A stretch of 64,000 bases of DNA from Amycolatopsis sp. FBCC-B4732 (GTDB lineage Bacteria > Actinomycetota > Actinomycetes > Mycobacteriales > Pseudonocardiaceae). Numbering within the stretch: the stretch's first letter is position 1; each line of letters starts with the position of its first letter. Below, one piece after another: positions 52,374 through 62,292 of the stretch. The translations under genes and the position numbers were made by a program. Below the pieces are notes generated by a model. It was not told where the DNA came from and did not search any database. It saw nothing but the letters and a program-made list of their open reading frames with translations. The stretch lies in the NCBI RefSeq assembly GCF_023008405.1, contig NZ_CP095376.1:372001-436000 (forward strand), given 5' to 3'.

Positions 52374-54473
52374 TCAACTGACCGTGAGCGCGGTGTCGTC
52401 CACGGCGAACGACGTCTGCAGGGACTGGTCCTCGGTCCCGGCGAACTTCAGCGTGACCGTCTGCCCGGCGAACGACGACACGTCGATCGTCTTCTGGACG
52501 TAGGCCGAGTTGCGGTCGAGGTTCGAGTACGTCGCCAGCGTCGTCGAGCCGAGGGACACGACGAGCTTGTCGTAGGCGACGTTCTCGGTCTCACCGGTCC
52601 ACACGCGCAGCCAGAACGTCAGGCTGGCGCGGCAGTTCGCGGGGATCGTCACCGACTGCGAAACCGTGTCGGTGTGCGCCGAACCCCAGCCGCCGAGCCA
52701 CGAGCCGTAGCTGCCCGAGCGCGCCGGCGCCTGGCTGCCCCACTGGCCGATCGTGGTGTTCGGGTCGGTCCACGACGCCTGGCCCGACTCGAAGCCCGGG
52801 TTCTGCACCTGCTGCCCGCTGCACCCGCCCGGGGGAGGCGTGGTCGTGGTCGGCGGGGTGGTCGTCGTCGGGGGAGTGGTGGTGGTCGGCGGGGTGTCCG
52901 TGCACGTCGGGTCGCCGGACTGCGCCGGCACGCTCACCGCGTTCCACGCCGCCTTGACCGTGTTGAACTCGGTGCAGCTGCCCGGGTACAGGTTCTTCGC
53001 GGCCTGCAGCGTCCACGTGCGGTAACGCAGGTAACCGCTGCCGGACGTCTTCAGCTGGACGGCGCCGTGCATGATGTTGATCGCCTTGCGGATGCCCAGA
53101 CCGGTCACCGAGGTGTTGTTGCACGTCGAGCTGGCCGGCTGCCCGTTCGTCGGGTTGCTGCCCTCGGCCAGCAGGTAGAACCAGTGGTCGCCGGGCCCGG
53201 CCGCCTTGTGCACCTCCGCGTTCGGGGTCGAACTGGAGTAGCAGTTCGGGTCGCCGACCTTCGACGGGTCGTACATGTAGCGGATCGCGCCGGTGCCGAC
53301 CAGGTTGACCTCCTCGCCGATCGCGTAGTCCGGCGGGTCGTACTGCGACGGCTCGTTCGCGTAGAACTCCGTCGCGGTGCCGAAGGTGTCGGCGATGAAC
53401 TCCTGCGTGCCGCCGCCGGAGAAGCCGCCGGAGCCGGAGTAGTCGTCGATGCCGTGGCCCATTTCGTGGCCCAGGATGTCGAGCGAGCCGACCCATTCGC
53501 CGCTCGGGTTGTGCCCGAGGTTCACGTAGGCCGGGCGCGAGTTGTAGTAGTACGCGTTTTCGTCGTCGAGGCCGACGCGGATCTTCCACGCGCCGCCGTT
53601 GCCGGTGAAGCCGTTGCGGCCCACCCATTCCGAAAGCATCTTCTTTTCGGTCTGCGCGACGAACAACGCGTCCGCGCAGCCGGTTTCGATGTTCGTTCCG
53701 CTGCCGTTGCCCCAGCTGTCGTCCGGTCCGGTGAGGACGGCGTCGCTGCTGTAGTTGCGGCAGTCCAGGTTGGCCGTGTTCGGGTCGGCCATCGAGTACG
53801 TGCTGCCGGACTTCGTGGTGTTGAGCGCGAGCGGCGACGGGCCGTTCCACTTGCCGGTGCCGGTACCCGCGGCGACGTGCTGCACGCTCCGCAGCACCCG
53901 GCCGTCCACGGCGTCGACGTAGACGCTCAGGCTGCTCGGCTCGCCGTGCTCGTCGGTGCCTTCGACGTTGCTTTCGTAGGCCAGCCGCCCGCTGCCGTCG
54001 GCCACCACGACGAGCTTGCCGCCGGGCAGGCTCTTCGGCCCGCGAACCTGCTTGCGGGCGACGGCCTCGGCCTGCTGCGCGGACAGCTTGGCGCCGCGGA
54101 CGTCGAGGTCGCCGAGTGCTTGCTGCTGCGCGACCGACGTCGTCTTCACGGTGCCGGCGGCGTCGGTGGCGATGACCAGGTCGCCGCCGATCACGGGCAG
54201 GCCGTCGTAGGTGCGGTCGTAGACGACGTACGACAGGCCGCCGGCGGACCGCACGTCCCGCTGGACGAACTTGTCGTGCGTGCCGGTGAACAGCGCGGCG
54301 GGGCGGGCCGCGACCAGGCTCGCGGCGGCGCCGGTGGCGTTGGCCTGCGCCTGCGCGGCGGAGGGCGGCGGTTCGGGCGCGGGCTGCGCGGGCGCGGCGA
54401 CGGCGATGCCGACCACCACCATGCCCGCCGCCGTGGCGCCGCCGAGCGCGGCGAACCGTTGCGGCAATCTCAT
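52374..54473 (-). CDS. Secreted M4 (thermolysin-type) zinc metalloprotease
   Basis: A 699 aa exported protease. Order: signal peptide (1-27, MVVVGIAVAAPAQ), FTP/PepSY pro-region (about 30-210), catalytic domain with HEMGHGIDD (near 336) and the third zinc ligand Glu in TQEFIADTFG. The transition-state His is in VHKAAGPGDHWFYLL. A linker of repeated TTTTPP then leads to a C-terminal jelly-roll domain of about 160 residues (NPGFESGQASWTD...TVTLKFAG), likely substrate or wall binding. The ATG at 54473 follows AAGGAG at 4 nt; the longer frame is not homologous. The pro-region should be cut off after export. Confidence 0.94.
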   Translation of the reverse strand: MRLPQRFAALGGATAAGMVVVGIAVAAPAQPAPEPPPSAAQAQANATGAAASLVAARPAALFTGTHDKFVQRDVRSAGGLSYVVYDRTYDGLPVIGGDLVIATDAAGTVKTTSVAQQQALGDLDVRGAKLSAQQAEAVARKQVRGPKSLPGGKLVVVADGSGRLAYESNVEGTDEHGEPSSLSVYVDAVDGRVLRSVQHVAAGTGTGKWNGPSPLALNTTKSGSTYSMADPNTANLDCRNYSSDAVLTGPDDSWGNGSGTNIETGCADALFVAQTEKKMLSEWVGRNGFTGNGGAWKIRVGLDDENAYYYNSRPAYVNLGHNPSGEWVGSLDILGHEMGHGIDDYSGSGGFSGGGTQEFIADTFGTATEFYANEPSQYDPPDYAIGEEVNLVGTGAIRYMYDPSKVGDPNCYSSSTPNAEVHKAAGPGDHWFYLLAEGSNPTNGQPASSTCNNTSVTGLGIRKAINIMHGAVQLKTSGSGYLRYRTWTLQAAKNLYPGSCTEFNTVKAAWNAVSVPAQSGDPTCTDTPPTTTTPPTTTTPPTTTTPPPGGCSGQQVQNPGFESGQASWTDPNTTIGQWGSQAPARSGSYGSWLGGWGSAHTDTVSQSVTIPANCRASLTFWLRVWTGETENVAYDKLVVSLGSTTLATYSNLDRNSAYVQKTIDVSSFAGQTVTLKFAGTEDQSLQTSFAVDDTALTVS

Positions 54474-54599
54474 GACGCTCCTTGGAAAAACGCGAAGGGG
54501 AGGGGAGAACCCGATCGACGCTAATCGCGGAGCAGGGGCGTCAGAAGATTCATCACAGCACCGGATTTTCACGCCCGCCGCTGTGAAAGCGTGAAAACC

Positions 54600-55760
54600 T
54601 CAGAGCGTCTCGAAGCGAATGCCCGCCTTGACGAGGCGGTCGATGAGCGCGTCACCCATCGCGGTCGCCGTGGTCACCTGGCCCGCCGTTTCCGGGAGTT
54701 CGTCGGTCGCCAGGCACAACGCCGATTCCGCGAGCATCTTCGCCGTCTCGTCGTAGCCGGGGTCGCCGCCGGACACCTCGGTGACGACCCGCGAGCCGCC
54801 GCCTTCGCCGATGAACCGCACCGAGAACCACGACCGCGCGCGGCGCTCGGGGCTCGGCCCGCCGCCGGGCGCGAGCAGCCGCGACAGCGCCCGCCGCGCC
54901 GGCGGTACCTGCGCCGCGGCGAGCAGGGCACCCGCACCCGCCACGCCACCGGCCAGCACCGGCAGGTGCTTGACCGCGGCGAAGTGCCGGTAGGTGAAGT
55001 CGGGTCCGTAGCGCTCGGACGCGGCCGCCGACCGGCGGACGACCTCGGGGTCGATGGTCGGCAGCGGCACCGCCCACCAGCCGGGGTCGGCGACGCGGTG
55101 CGGGCGCCCGAGCGGGGCGTGCGCGAACCGGCCGGCGGGCCGGGGCTCGGCCGCGGCCCGTTCACGAGCGACCCGGGCCCCGGCCGGCAGCCGGGACATG
55201 ATGGTCAGCGCGCTGAGGAACGTGCCCCCGGACGGCATCCCGCCGGCCCGCACGTAACCGTCGATCTGCAGCGGCACGCCCTCGGGCAGCTGCCGCACGG
55301 TGAACCACGCGCCGAGGTCGTGCGGGATGGAGTCGAAGCCGCACGCGTGCACCAGCCGCGCGCCGGTCTCGCGGGCGCGCCGGTCGTGCGCCAGGTACAT
55401 CCGGTCGACGAACTCGGGTTCGCCGGTGAGGTCGACGTAGTCGGTGCCCGCCTCGGCGCACGCCGCCACCAGCGGTTCGCCGTGCGTCAGGTACGGCCCG
55501 ACGGTCGTGATGACCACTTTCGCCGATTCAGCTACGGCCCGCAGCGCCTCGGGATCCGCTGAGTCGGCGATCAGCAGGTCGAGCGCGGCGAACCGGTCGT
55601 CGATGGCCGCCAGCCGGGCCCGGACGGCTTCGAGCTTGCCGCGATTGCGCCCGGCGAGGGCCCAGCGCAGGTCGGCGGGCGCGTGGCGGGCCAGGTATTC
55701 GGCGGTCAGCCCGCCGGTGAACCCGGTGGCACCGAACAGGACCACGTCGTGCGCGCGCAT
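54600..55760 (-). CDS. Saccharopine dehydrogenase-like NAD(P)-binding reductase
   Basis: A 386 aa protein of the saccharopine dehydrogenase/trans-acting enoyl reductase group. The Rossmann start is VVLFGATGFTGGLTAEYLARHAP, then WALAGRNRGKLEAV, VVITTVGPYLTHGEPLVAACAEAGTDYVDLTGE and HACGFDSIPHDLGAWF, all typical of this group. In mycobacteria a related protein reduces enoyl intermediates of phthiocerol lipids; the role here is not known. The second ATG (55760) was chosen for AGGAG at 4 nt. It is divergent from a lactate-oxidising enzyme. Confidence 0.88.
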   Translation of the reverse strand: MRAHDVVLFGATGFTGGLTAEYLARHAPADLRWALAGRNRGKLEAVRARLAAIDDRFAALDLLIADSADPEALRAVAESAKVVITTVGPYLTHGEPLVAACAEAGTDYVDLTGEPEFVDRMYLAHDRRARETGARLVHACGFDSIPHDLGAWFTVRQLPEGVPLQIDGYVRAGGMPSGGTFLSALTIMSRLPAGARVARERAAAEPRPAGRFAHAPLGRPHRVADPGWWAVPLPTIDPEVVRRSAAASERYGPDFTYRHFAAVKHLPVLAGGVAGAGALLAAAQVPPARRALSRLLAPGGGPSPERRARSWFSVRFIGEGGGSRVVTEVSGGDPGYDETAKMLAESALCLATDELPETAGQVTTATAMGDALIDRLVKAGIRFETL

Positions 55761-55873
55761 GTCACTCCTCATCGTCCGACGTCGGGCCCGCTCAGGTTAC
55801 CCGCCGGTCAGTTCGCGGCGCCGGGTGGAAGTACCGGCGAGTACAGTGCCCCCTCGAACGCGAGGAGGAGCCC

Positions 55874-57043
55874 GTGACCGAACGCTTCGGCAGCTACCAG
55901 AACGAGATCTACCTGCAGGGACTCGGGGGTCAGCTGCCGCCGTGCTCGACCGACGCGACCAAGCTCGAGGCGTCGGCCCGCGAGGTCATGGCCCCCGGTC
56001 CGTTCTCCTACGTCGCCGGCGCGGCCGGTTCCGGCGCGACCGCGCGCGCCAACCGCGAGGCGTTCGACCGCTGGCGCGTCGTCCCGCGGATGCTGACCGG
56101 CGCCACCGAGCGCGACCTGGCCACGACGGTGCTCGGCACCCGGCTGCCCGCCCCGGTGGCCGTCGCGCCGGTCGGCGTCCAGTCGATCGTGCACCCGGAC
56201 GCCGAGTCCGCGACCGCCCGTGCCGCCGCGTCGATCGGGCTGCCGTTCATCCTCTCCACGGCGTCGTCGACGAGCATCGAGGACGTCGCCGCGGCCAACG
56301 GCGACGGCCCGCGCTGGTTCCAGCTGTACTGGCCCGGTGACGCGGACGTCTGCGCGAGCCTGCTTTCCCGCGCGAAGAGCGCGGGGTACACGGCGCTGGT
56401 CGTCACGCTCGACACGTGGACGCTGGCCTGGCGACCGTCCGATCTGGACCAGGCGTACCTGCCGTTCCTCAAGGGCGAGGGGTGCGCGGTCCCCTTCACC
56501 GACCCGGTGTTCCGCGGCCTGCTGGAGAAGACCCCGGAGGAAGACCTGAACATGGCGATCCTGCGCTGGATCGGCATGCTCACCGGCACCGACCGGACGT
56601 GGGACCAGCTGCCGTTCCTGCGCGAGCACTGGGACGGCCCGATCGTGCTCAAGGGCATCCAGCACGTCGCCGACGCGCGCCGTGCGGCCGAGGCCGGCAT
56701 GGACGGCATCGTGGTCTCGAACCACGGCGGCCGCCAGGTCGACGGCGCGATCGGCGCGCTGGAAGCGCTGCCCGGCATCGTCGCGGCGGTCGGCGACCGG
56801 CTGGAGGTCCTCTTCGACTCGGGCGTCCGCACCGGCTCGGACGTGCTCAAGGCACTGGCGCTGGGCGCGCGGGCGGTCCTGGTCGGCCGCCCGTGGGTGT
56901 ACGGCCTGGCGCAGGCCGGCGAGGACGGCGTCCGCCACGTGCTGCGGAGCCTGCTGGCGGACTTCGACCTGACCATGGGGTTGTCGGGCCACCGGACGCT
57001 CGCGGACCTCGGCCCGGACTCGCTCCAGCGGAGCGCGAGGTAA
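55874..57043 (+). CDS. FMN-dependent alpha-hydroxyacid oxidase (lactate 2-monooxygenase-like)
   Basis: A 389 aa flavoenzyme with the glycolate oxidase/lactate monooxygenase barrel. Key segments: PFSYVAGAAGSGATARANREAF, VAVAPVGVQSIVHPDAE, LVVTLDTW and the active-site SNHGGRQVDGAIGALEALP, then LFDSGVRTGSDVLKALALGARAVLVGRPWVYG. The ALGxxAV... end and length fit lactate 2-monooxygenase (lactate to acetate and CO2). Start GTG is 3 nt after GAGGAGGAG. Confidence 0.9.
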   Translation: MTERFGSYQNEIYLQGLGGQLPPCSTDATKLEASAREVMAPGPFSYVAGAAGSGATARANREAFDRWRVVPRMLTGATERDLATTVLGTRLPAPVAVAPVGVQSIVHPDAESATARAAASIGLPFILSTASSTSIEDVAAANGDGPRWFQLYWPGDADVCASLLSRAKSAGYTALVVTLDTWTLAWRPSDLDQAYLPFLKGEGCAVPFTDPVFRGLLEKTPEEDLNMAILRWIGMLTGTDRTWDQLPFLREHWDGPIVLKGIQHVADARRAAEAGMDGIVVSNHGGRQVDGAIGALEALPGIVAAVGDRLEVLFDSGVRTGSDVLKALALGARAVLVGRPWVYGLAQAGEDGVRHVLRSLLADFDLTMGLSGHRTLADLGPDSLQRSAR

Positions 57044-57154
57044 CGAATCGGGAAACCCCGCGACAGGGCCGGGACGGCCGGTTAACCTTCGGTCCCAATC
57101 GTGGGCCGTCGGGGGCGGCCTGCTCCCGTTTTCCTTTCCCGTTGGGGGTTTTCC

Positions 57155-57418
57155 ATGGCCGGAATCGCCATGCGCATCGGTGTCATCTTCGCTGTCCTCG
57201 GCTTCGGCTCGCTCATCCTCGAGCAGTTCGACTACGAGTTCCGGCTCATCGCCTGGGCTTCGGACATGCAGCCGTTCTTCGGCATCGGCCTCGGCGTCGT
57301 CGGCCTCGCGCTGGTCGGCGTCTCGGCGCTGCTCAACCGCGCCAAGGCCACGCCGCCGCAGCCGGCGCCGGGCACGCCGCAGCAGCAGTACCCGCAGCAG
57401 CCCGGCCAGCCCGGCTGA
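57155..57418 (+). CDS. Small two-helix membrane protein with Pro/Gln tail
   Basis: An 87 aa protein: transmembrane helix 1 IAMRIGVIFAVLGFGSLIL, a short polar loop with aromatic residues (EQFDYEFRLIAWASDMQPF), helix 2 FGIGLGVVGLALVGVSALL, and a cytosolic tail QPAPGTPQQQYPQQPGQPG. This is a common actinobacterial small membrane protein layout of unknown function. The start at MAGIAMRIG follows GGGGG at 6 nt. A perfect 12 bp hairpin follows the gene. Confidence 0.75.
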   Translation: MAGIAMRIGVIFAVLGFGSLILEQFDYEFRLIAWASDMQPFFGIGLGVVGLALVGVSALLNRAKATPPQPAPGTPQQQYPQQPGQPG

Positions 57419-57425
57419 CGCCTGA

Positions 57426-57451
57426 CCCGGGCGCCCCTCGGGGCGCCCGGG
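57426..57451 (+). terminator. Hairpin terminator after the small membrane protein gene
   Basis: CCCGGGCGCCCC (57426-57437) pairs perfectly with GGGGCGCCCGGG (57440-57451), 2 nt between the arms. It is 8 bp after the stop codon and 71 bp before hrpA. Confidence 0.8.
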
Positions 57452-57521
57452 GTGGGCCGGGTCACGCGAGCGGGATATTGGGAGGCCCGGGTCGTGACGC
57501 ACGGCTATCCTCGGTCCGAGA

Positions 57522-60500
57522 ATGTCCACGCCATCCCCCTTCGCAGAACTGCGGGCGCGCCTGCCCGAGCTGATGCCGCGCGACGAACTGCGTCTGCGCC
57601 GCCGGCTCGACGGTGCCCGCAAAGCCCGTGACCGCGATGCCGCCCTCGCCCAGATCTCCGCCGACGTCGAGAAGGCCGAGCTGCGCGTGCAGTCGCGGCG
57701 CGAGAGCGTGCCCAAGATCGAGTTCCCCGAAGAGCTGCCGGTCAGCAGGCTCAAGGGCGAGATCGCGGCCGCCATCGAGAAGCACCAGGTCGTGATCGTC
57801 GCGGGAGAGACCGGCTCGGGCAAGACCACCCAGCTGCCGAAGATCTGCCTCGAGCTCGGCCGCGGCATCCGCGGGCAGATCGGGCACACCCAGCCCCGCC
57901 GGCTCGCCGCGCGCACGGTCGCCGACCGGATCGCCGGCGAGCTGAAGACCGAGCTCGGCGACACCGTCGGCTACAAGGTCCGGTTCACCGACCAGTCCGG
58001 GCAGGACACGCTGGTCAAGCTGATGACCGACGGCATCCTGCTCGCCGAGATCCAGACCGACCGCTCGCTGCGCCAGTACGACACGCTGATCATCGACGAG
58101 GCCCACGAGCGCAGCCTCAACATCGACTTCATCCTCGGCTACCTCAAGCAGCTGCTGCCGCGCCGCCCCGACCTCAAGGTCATCATCACCTCGGCCACCA
58201 TCGACCCGGAGCGCTTCTCCCAGCACTTCGACGACGCGCCGATCGTCGAGGTCTCCGGCCGGACGTACCCGGTCGAGACGCGCTACCGGCCGCTCGTCGA
58301 CCCCGACGACCCGGAGGGCGACGACGAGCGGGACCAGACCCAGGGCATCCTCGACGCCGTCGAGGAGCTGTGCGCCGAGGGACCCGGCGACATCCTCGTG
58401 TTCCTCTCCGGCGAGCGCGAGATCCGCGACACCGCGGACGTGCTCAACCGCGCGGACCTGCGCGGCACCGAGGTCCTGCCGCTGTACGCGCGGCTGTCGG
58501 CGGCCGAGCAGCACCGCATCTTCCAGTCCCACGCCGGGCGGCGCGTGGTGCTCGCGACCAACGTCGCCGAGACGTCGCTGACCGTGCCGGGCATCAAGTA
58601 CGTCGTCGACCCGGGCACGGCGCGGATCTCCCGCTACAGCCACCGGACCAAGGTGCAGCGGCTGCCGATCGAACCGGTGTCGCAGGCGTCGGCGAACCAG
58701 CGCAAGGGCCGCTGCGGCCGCACGTCCGACGGCATCTGCATCCGGCTCTACTCCGAAGAGGACTTCGAGAGCCGCCCGGAGTTCACCGACCCCGAGATCC
58801 TGCGGACCAACCTGGCGTCGGTCATCCTGCAGATGACGTCGCTGGGGCTGGGCGACATCGCCGCGTTCCCGTTCGTCGAGCCGCCGGACCGCCGCCAGGT
58901 CGCCGACGGCATCGGCCTGCTGCAGGAGCTGGGCGCGTTCGACAGCGCGGCCGCCGGGAACAGCGACCGGCGCCTCACCGACACCGGCCGCAAGCTCGCG
59001 CAGCTGCCGGTCGACCCGCGGATGGGCCGGATGGTCCTGGAAGCGGCAAAGAACGGCTGCGTCCGCGAGGTCATGATCATCGCCGCCGCACTGTCCATCC
59101 AGGACCCGCGCGAGCGGCCGGCGGACAAGCAGCAGGCGGCCGACGCCCAGCACGCGCGCTTCGCCGACCCGACGTCGGACTTCCTCGCCTACCTCAACCT
59201 GTGGGAGTACGTCGCCGAGCAGCAGAAGGCGTTGTCCGGCAACCAGTTCCGCCGGATGTGCCGCACCGAGTACCTGAACTACCTGCGCCTGCGGGAGTGG
59301 CAGGACATCTTCAGCCAGCTGCGCCAGCTGGCCAAGCCGCTCGGCATCTCGCTGAACACGAACGCGTCCCCGGTGGACCCGCAGCGCGTGCACACGTCGC
59401 TGATCGCCGGGCTGTTGTCGCACATCGGGCTCAAGGATCCCGCGAAGGGCGACTACCTGGGCGCGCGCGGCGCCCGCTTCGGCGTGTTCCCCGGCTCGGC
59501 GCTGTTCAAGAAGCAGCCGCGCTGGGTGATGTCGGCCGAGCTGGTCGAGACGTCGAGGCTGTGGGCGCGGGTCAACGCGCGCATCGAGCCCGAATGGGTC
59601 GAGCCGCTGGCCCAGCACGTCGTCAAGCGGAACTACTCCGAGCCGCACTGGGAACGCAAGCAGGGCGCGGTGATGGCGACGGAGAAGGTGACGCTCTACG
59701 GCGTCCCGCTGATCGCCGACCGCCGCGTCAACTACGGCCGGATCGACCCGGAAGTGTCGCGGGCGATGTTCATCCGGCACGCGCTGGTCGAGGGCGATTG
59801 GCAGACGCGGCACCACTTCTTCGCCGAGAACCGGGCGCTGCTGGAAGAGGTCGAGGACCTCGAGAACCGGGCGCGGCGCCGGGACATCCTCGTCGACGAC
59901 CAGACGCTGTACGAGTTCTACGACTCCCGGGTCCCGGACGACGTCGTTTCGGTGCGGCACTTCGACAGCTGGTGGAAGAAGGCCCGGCACGAGCAGCCGG
60001 ACCTGCTGTCGTTCGAGAAGTCCATGCTCATCAACGAAACCGCGGGCGGCGTGCGGGAGTCGGACTACCCCGACTCGTGGACGCAGGGCACGCAGGTCTT
60101 CAAGCTGACCTACCAGTTCGAGCCGGGCGCGGACGCCGACGGCGTCACCGTGCACGTCCCGCTGCCGGTGCTGAACCAGGTGACGCCGGACGGGTTCGAC
60201 TGGCAGGTACCGGGTCTGCGCGAAGAGCTGGTCACCCAGCTGATCAAGTCGCTGCCGAAGGCGTTGCGGCGCAACTTCGTCCCGGCGCCGGACACGGCCA
60301 AGTACGTCCTTTCGCGAGTGTCCCCTTCGGACGGTCCGCTGCTGGAGGTGCTCGGGCGCGAGCTCCGGGCGCTGCGCGGGATCACGGTGCCGTACGCGGA
60401 CTGGGACCTTTCGTCGGTGCCGGAGCACCTGAAGACGACGTTCCGCGTGGTCGACGAGCGCGGCAAGAAGGTGGCCGAGGGCAAGGACGTCGAAGCGCTG

Positions 60501-61415
60501 CAGCGGCAGCTGGCCCCGAAGGTCCGCGAGACGATCTCGAAGGCGGCCAACACGCTGGAGAAGGCCGGGCTGACGAAACCGTCGTTCGGCTCGCTGCCGA
60601 AGGTGTTCGAGTCGACCCAGCGCGGCCACGACGTCAAGGCGTACCCGGCACTGGTCGACGAAGGTGCGTCGGTGGCGGTGCGCATGCTGGACACCCCGGG
60701 CCAGCAGGCTCATGCGATGTGGTCGGGCACGCGGCGGATGCTGCGGCTGAACCTGAACTCGCCGATGAAGTTCATCACGAGGTCGCTGTCCAACTCCTCG
60801 AAGCTGGTGCTGAACCGCAACCCGCACGGCAGCGTCGCGGCCCTGCTCGAAGACTGCGTCGACTGCGCGGTGGACGCGCTGATGACCGCCGGCGGCGGCC
60901 CGGTCTGGGACGAGACCGGGTTCAAGGTGCTGCTGGAGAAGGTCCGCGCCGGCCTGCACCCCGAGGTCCTCGGCGTGCTGACGGACGTCGAGAAGATCCT
61001 CCGCGCGGCGAACGACGTCGAGGTCCTGCTGCCGGCCACGCGCGGTCCCGCGGAGTCGCTCGCCGACATCCGCGCGCAGCTCGCCGCGCTGATCTACCCG
61101 GGTTTCGTGACGGAGACGGGTGCCTCGCGGCTGCGGAACCTCGTGCGTTACCTGCAGGGCATCTCGCGCCGGCTGGAGAAGCTGCCCACGGAGCCGACGC
61201 GCGACCTGCAGCGCACCGCCGACGTCGCGTGGATCCAGGCCGAGTACGCCGACGCGCTGGCCTCGCTGCCGCCGGGCACGTCGTCCCCGGCGTTGCGCGA
61301 GGTGCGGTGGATGATCGAGGAGCTGCGGGTTTCGTTCTTCGCGCAGACCTTGGGGACGGCCCACCCGGTGTCGCTGAAGCGGATCACGAAGGCGATCGAC
61401 GACGCCCTGGCGTGA
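57522..61415 (+). CDS. hrpA: ATP-dependent RNA helicase HrpA
   Basis: A 1297 aa DEAH-box helicase. Motif I VAGETGSGKTTQLPK is near residue 91, Ia is TQPRRLAA, II is IIDEAHERSLN, III is ITSATID and VI is QRKGRCGRTSDG. Helicase-associated HA2, OB-fold and the long C-terminal DUF3418 region follow, giving the length usual for HrpA (about 1300 aa). It unwinds RNA and in Escherichia coli helps free stalled ribosomes and process mRNA. TATCCT (57506) before the ATG may be a -10, making the transcript nearly leaderless. A 1300-codon antisense frame is a codon-bias shadow. Confidence 0.97.
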   Translation: MSTPSPFAELRARLPELMPRDELRLRRRLDGARKARDRDAALAQISADVEKAELRVQSRRESVPKIEFPEELPVSRLKGEIAAAIEKHQVVIVAGETGSGKTTQLPKICLELGRGIRGQIGHTQPRRLAARTVADRIAGELKTELGDTVGYKVRFTDQSGQDTLVKLMTDGILLAEIQTDRSLRQYDTLIIDEAHERSLNIDFILGYLKQLLPRRPDLKVIITSATIDPERFSQHFDDAPIVEVSGRTYPVETRYRPLVDPDDPEGDDERDQTQGILDAVEELCAEGPGDILVFLSGEREIRDTADVLNRADLRGTEVLPLYARLSAAEQHRIFQSHAGRRVVLATNVAETSLTVPGIKYVVDPGTARISRYSHRTKVQRLPIEPVSQASANQRKGRCGRTSDGICIRLYSEEDFESRPEFTDPEILRTNLASVILQMTSLGLGDIAAFPFVEPPDRRQVADGIGLLQELGAFDSAAAGNSDRRLTDTGRKLAQLPVDPRMGRMVLEAAKNGCVREVMIIAAALSIQDPRERPADKQQAADAQHARFADPTSDFLAYLNLWEYVAEQQKALSGNQFRRMCRTEYLNYLRLREWQDIFSQLRQLAKPLGISLNTNASPVDPQRVHTSLIAGLLSHIGLKDPAKGDYLGARGARFGVFPGSALFKKQPRWVMSAELVETSRLWARVNARIEPEWVEPLAQHVVKRNYSEPHWERKQGAVMATEKVTLYGVPLIADRRVNYGRIDPEVSRAMFIRHALVEGDWQTRHHFFAENRALLEEVEDLENRARRRDILVDDQTLYEFYDSRVPDDVVSVRHFDSWWKKARHEQPDLLSFEKSMLINETAGGVRESDYPDSWTQGTQVFKLTYQFEPGADADGVTVHVPLPVLNQVTPDGFDWQVPGLREELVTQLIKSLPKALRRNFVPAPDTAKYVLSRVSPSDGPLLEVLGRELRALRGITVPYADWDLSSVPEHLKTTFRVVDERGKKVAEGKDVEALQRQLAPKVRETISKAANTLEKAGLTKPSFGSLPKVFESTQRGHDVKAYPALVDEGASVAVRMLDTPGQQAHAMWSGTRRMLRLNLNSPMKFITRSLSNSSKLVLNRNPHGSVAALLEDCVDCAVDALMTAGGGPVWDETGFKVLLEKVRAGLHPEVLGVLTDVEKILRAANDVEVLLPATRGPAESLADIRAQLAALIYPGFVTETGASRLRNLVRYLQGISRRLEKLPTEPTRDLQRTADVAWIQAEYADALASLPPGTSSPALREVRWMIEELRVSFFAQTLGTAHPVSLKRITKAIDDALA

Positions 61416-61424
61416 GCCCCGGTC

Positions 61425-62174
61425 TCAGAGGAAGACGCGCGCGATGTCGAGCCACTCGTCCGCGTCTTCGCCGACCGCGGTGAGGCCGGTTTCGGCGCGG
61501 GACCGGCGGTGGGTGACCCGGAGGCAGAAGTCGAGCGCGCTGCCCTGCACGCGTTGCGCGGCGTCTTCGGGACCCCAGGTCCAGAGCTCGCCGCCGGGAC
61601 CGGTGAGCTCGACGCGGAACGGCTCGCCCGGCATCGGCGACTGCGCCGCGGAGAACGACAGCTCCCGCCCGGCGACGCCCAAGGCGGCGACGTGCCGGAG
61701 CCGCCCGGTGGGCCGGTGCACGACGCCGAGCGCGTCGAAGACGTCCTGGCCGTGCGCCCAGGTTTCCATCAGCCGGAGCGGCACCATCAGGACCGCGGTG
61801 ACCTGCGAGCCGAACCAGGGGAAGGTGTGGTCCAGCGGCACGTCGCCGAGCGCGTCCGCGAGTTCGGCCCGGCCGCCGCGCCAGCGTTCGAGCAGCTCCG
61901 GCCGCGGTTCGGCGGCGCCCGCCGCGGCATCGAGGTCGGCGTCCTTCGGCACGACGTCGAAGGCTTCGGGCGTGCGGATGGCGGTGAGCACGTTGGCGTC
62001 GGCCGCGGCGAGGTGGGCGAGCTGGTGCGCGATCGTCCAGCCTTCGGCCGGGGTCGGCCGGGACCAGTCGGGCTCCGTCGAGACCAGGGCGTCGAGCTCG
62101 TCGCCCTCGGCCACCAGGTCCTGGAGTGCGCGTTCGCGCGGTACCGCGGAGAGGTCGAGCCCGTAGTCGATCAT
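61425..62174 (-). CDS. Maleylpyruvate isomerase-fold/TIGR03084-type protein
   Basis: A 249 aa protein with a DinB-like metal-binding bundle: WTIAHQLAHLAAADANVLTAI (first His motif) and PLRLMETWAHGQDVFDALG (HxxxW). The C-terminal beta domain ends in RVQGSALDFCLRVTHRR, as in the TIGR03084 group. Related actinobacterial enzymes use mycothiol for isomerisation. ATG 62174 is the only suitable start. It converges on hrpA with a 9 bp gap. Confidence 0.88.
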   Translation of the reverse strand: MIDYGLDLSAVPRERALQDLVAEGDELDALVSTEPDWSRPTPAEGWTIAHQLAHLAAADANVLTAIRTPEAFDVVPKDADLDAAAGAAEPRPELLERWRGGRAELADALGDVPLDHTFPWFGSQVTAVLMVPLRLMETWAHGQDVFDALGVVHRPTGRLRHVAALGVAGRELSFSAAQSPMPGEPFRVELTGPGGELWTWGPEDAAQRVQGSALDFCLRVTHRRSRAETGLTAVGEDADEWLDIARVFL

Positions 62175-62292
62175 CGCCGTTCAGGCTACCGGAAGTGCGG
62201 TTTGTCCGGCTCCGGACTTCCGTCGGTTGACCGGGTGCGGGCACGCGAGAAGCCTGGTCCGGCCGGAGACCCTCCTGGGAAAGGACCGTCCG

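Noticed and set aside
57462..61364. 1300-codon open frame antisense to hrpA
   Set aside because: Caused by high GC at third codon positions; no motifs, Arg/Asp/Val-rich shadow composition, while hrpA has every helicase motif.
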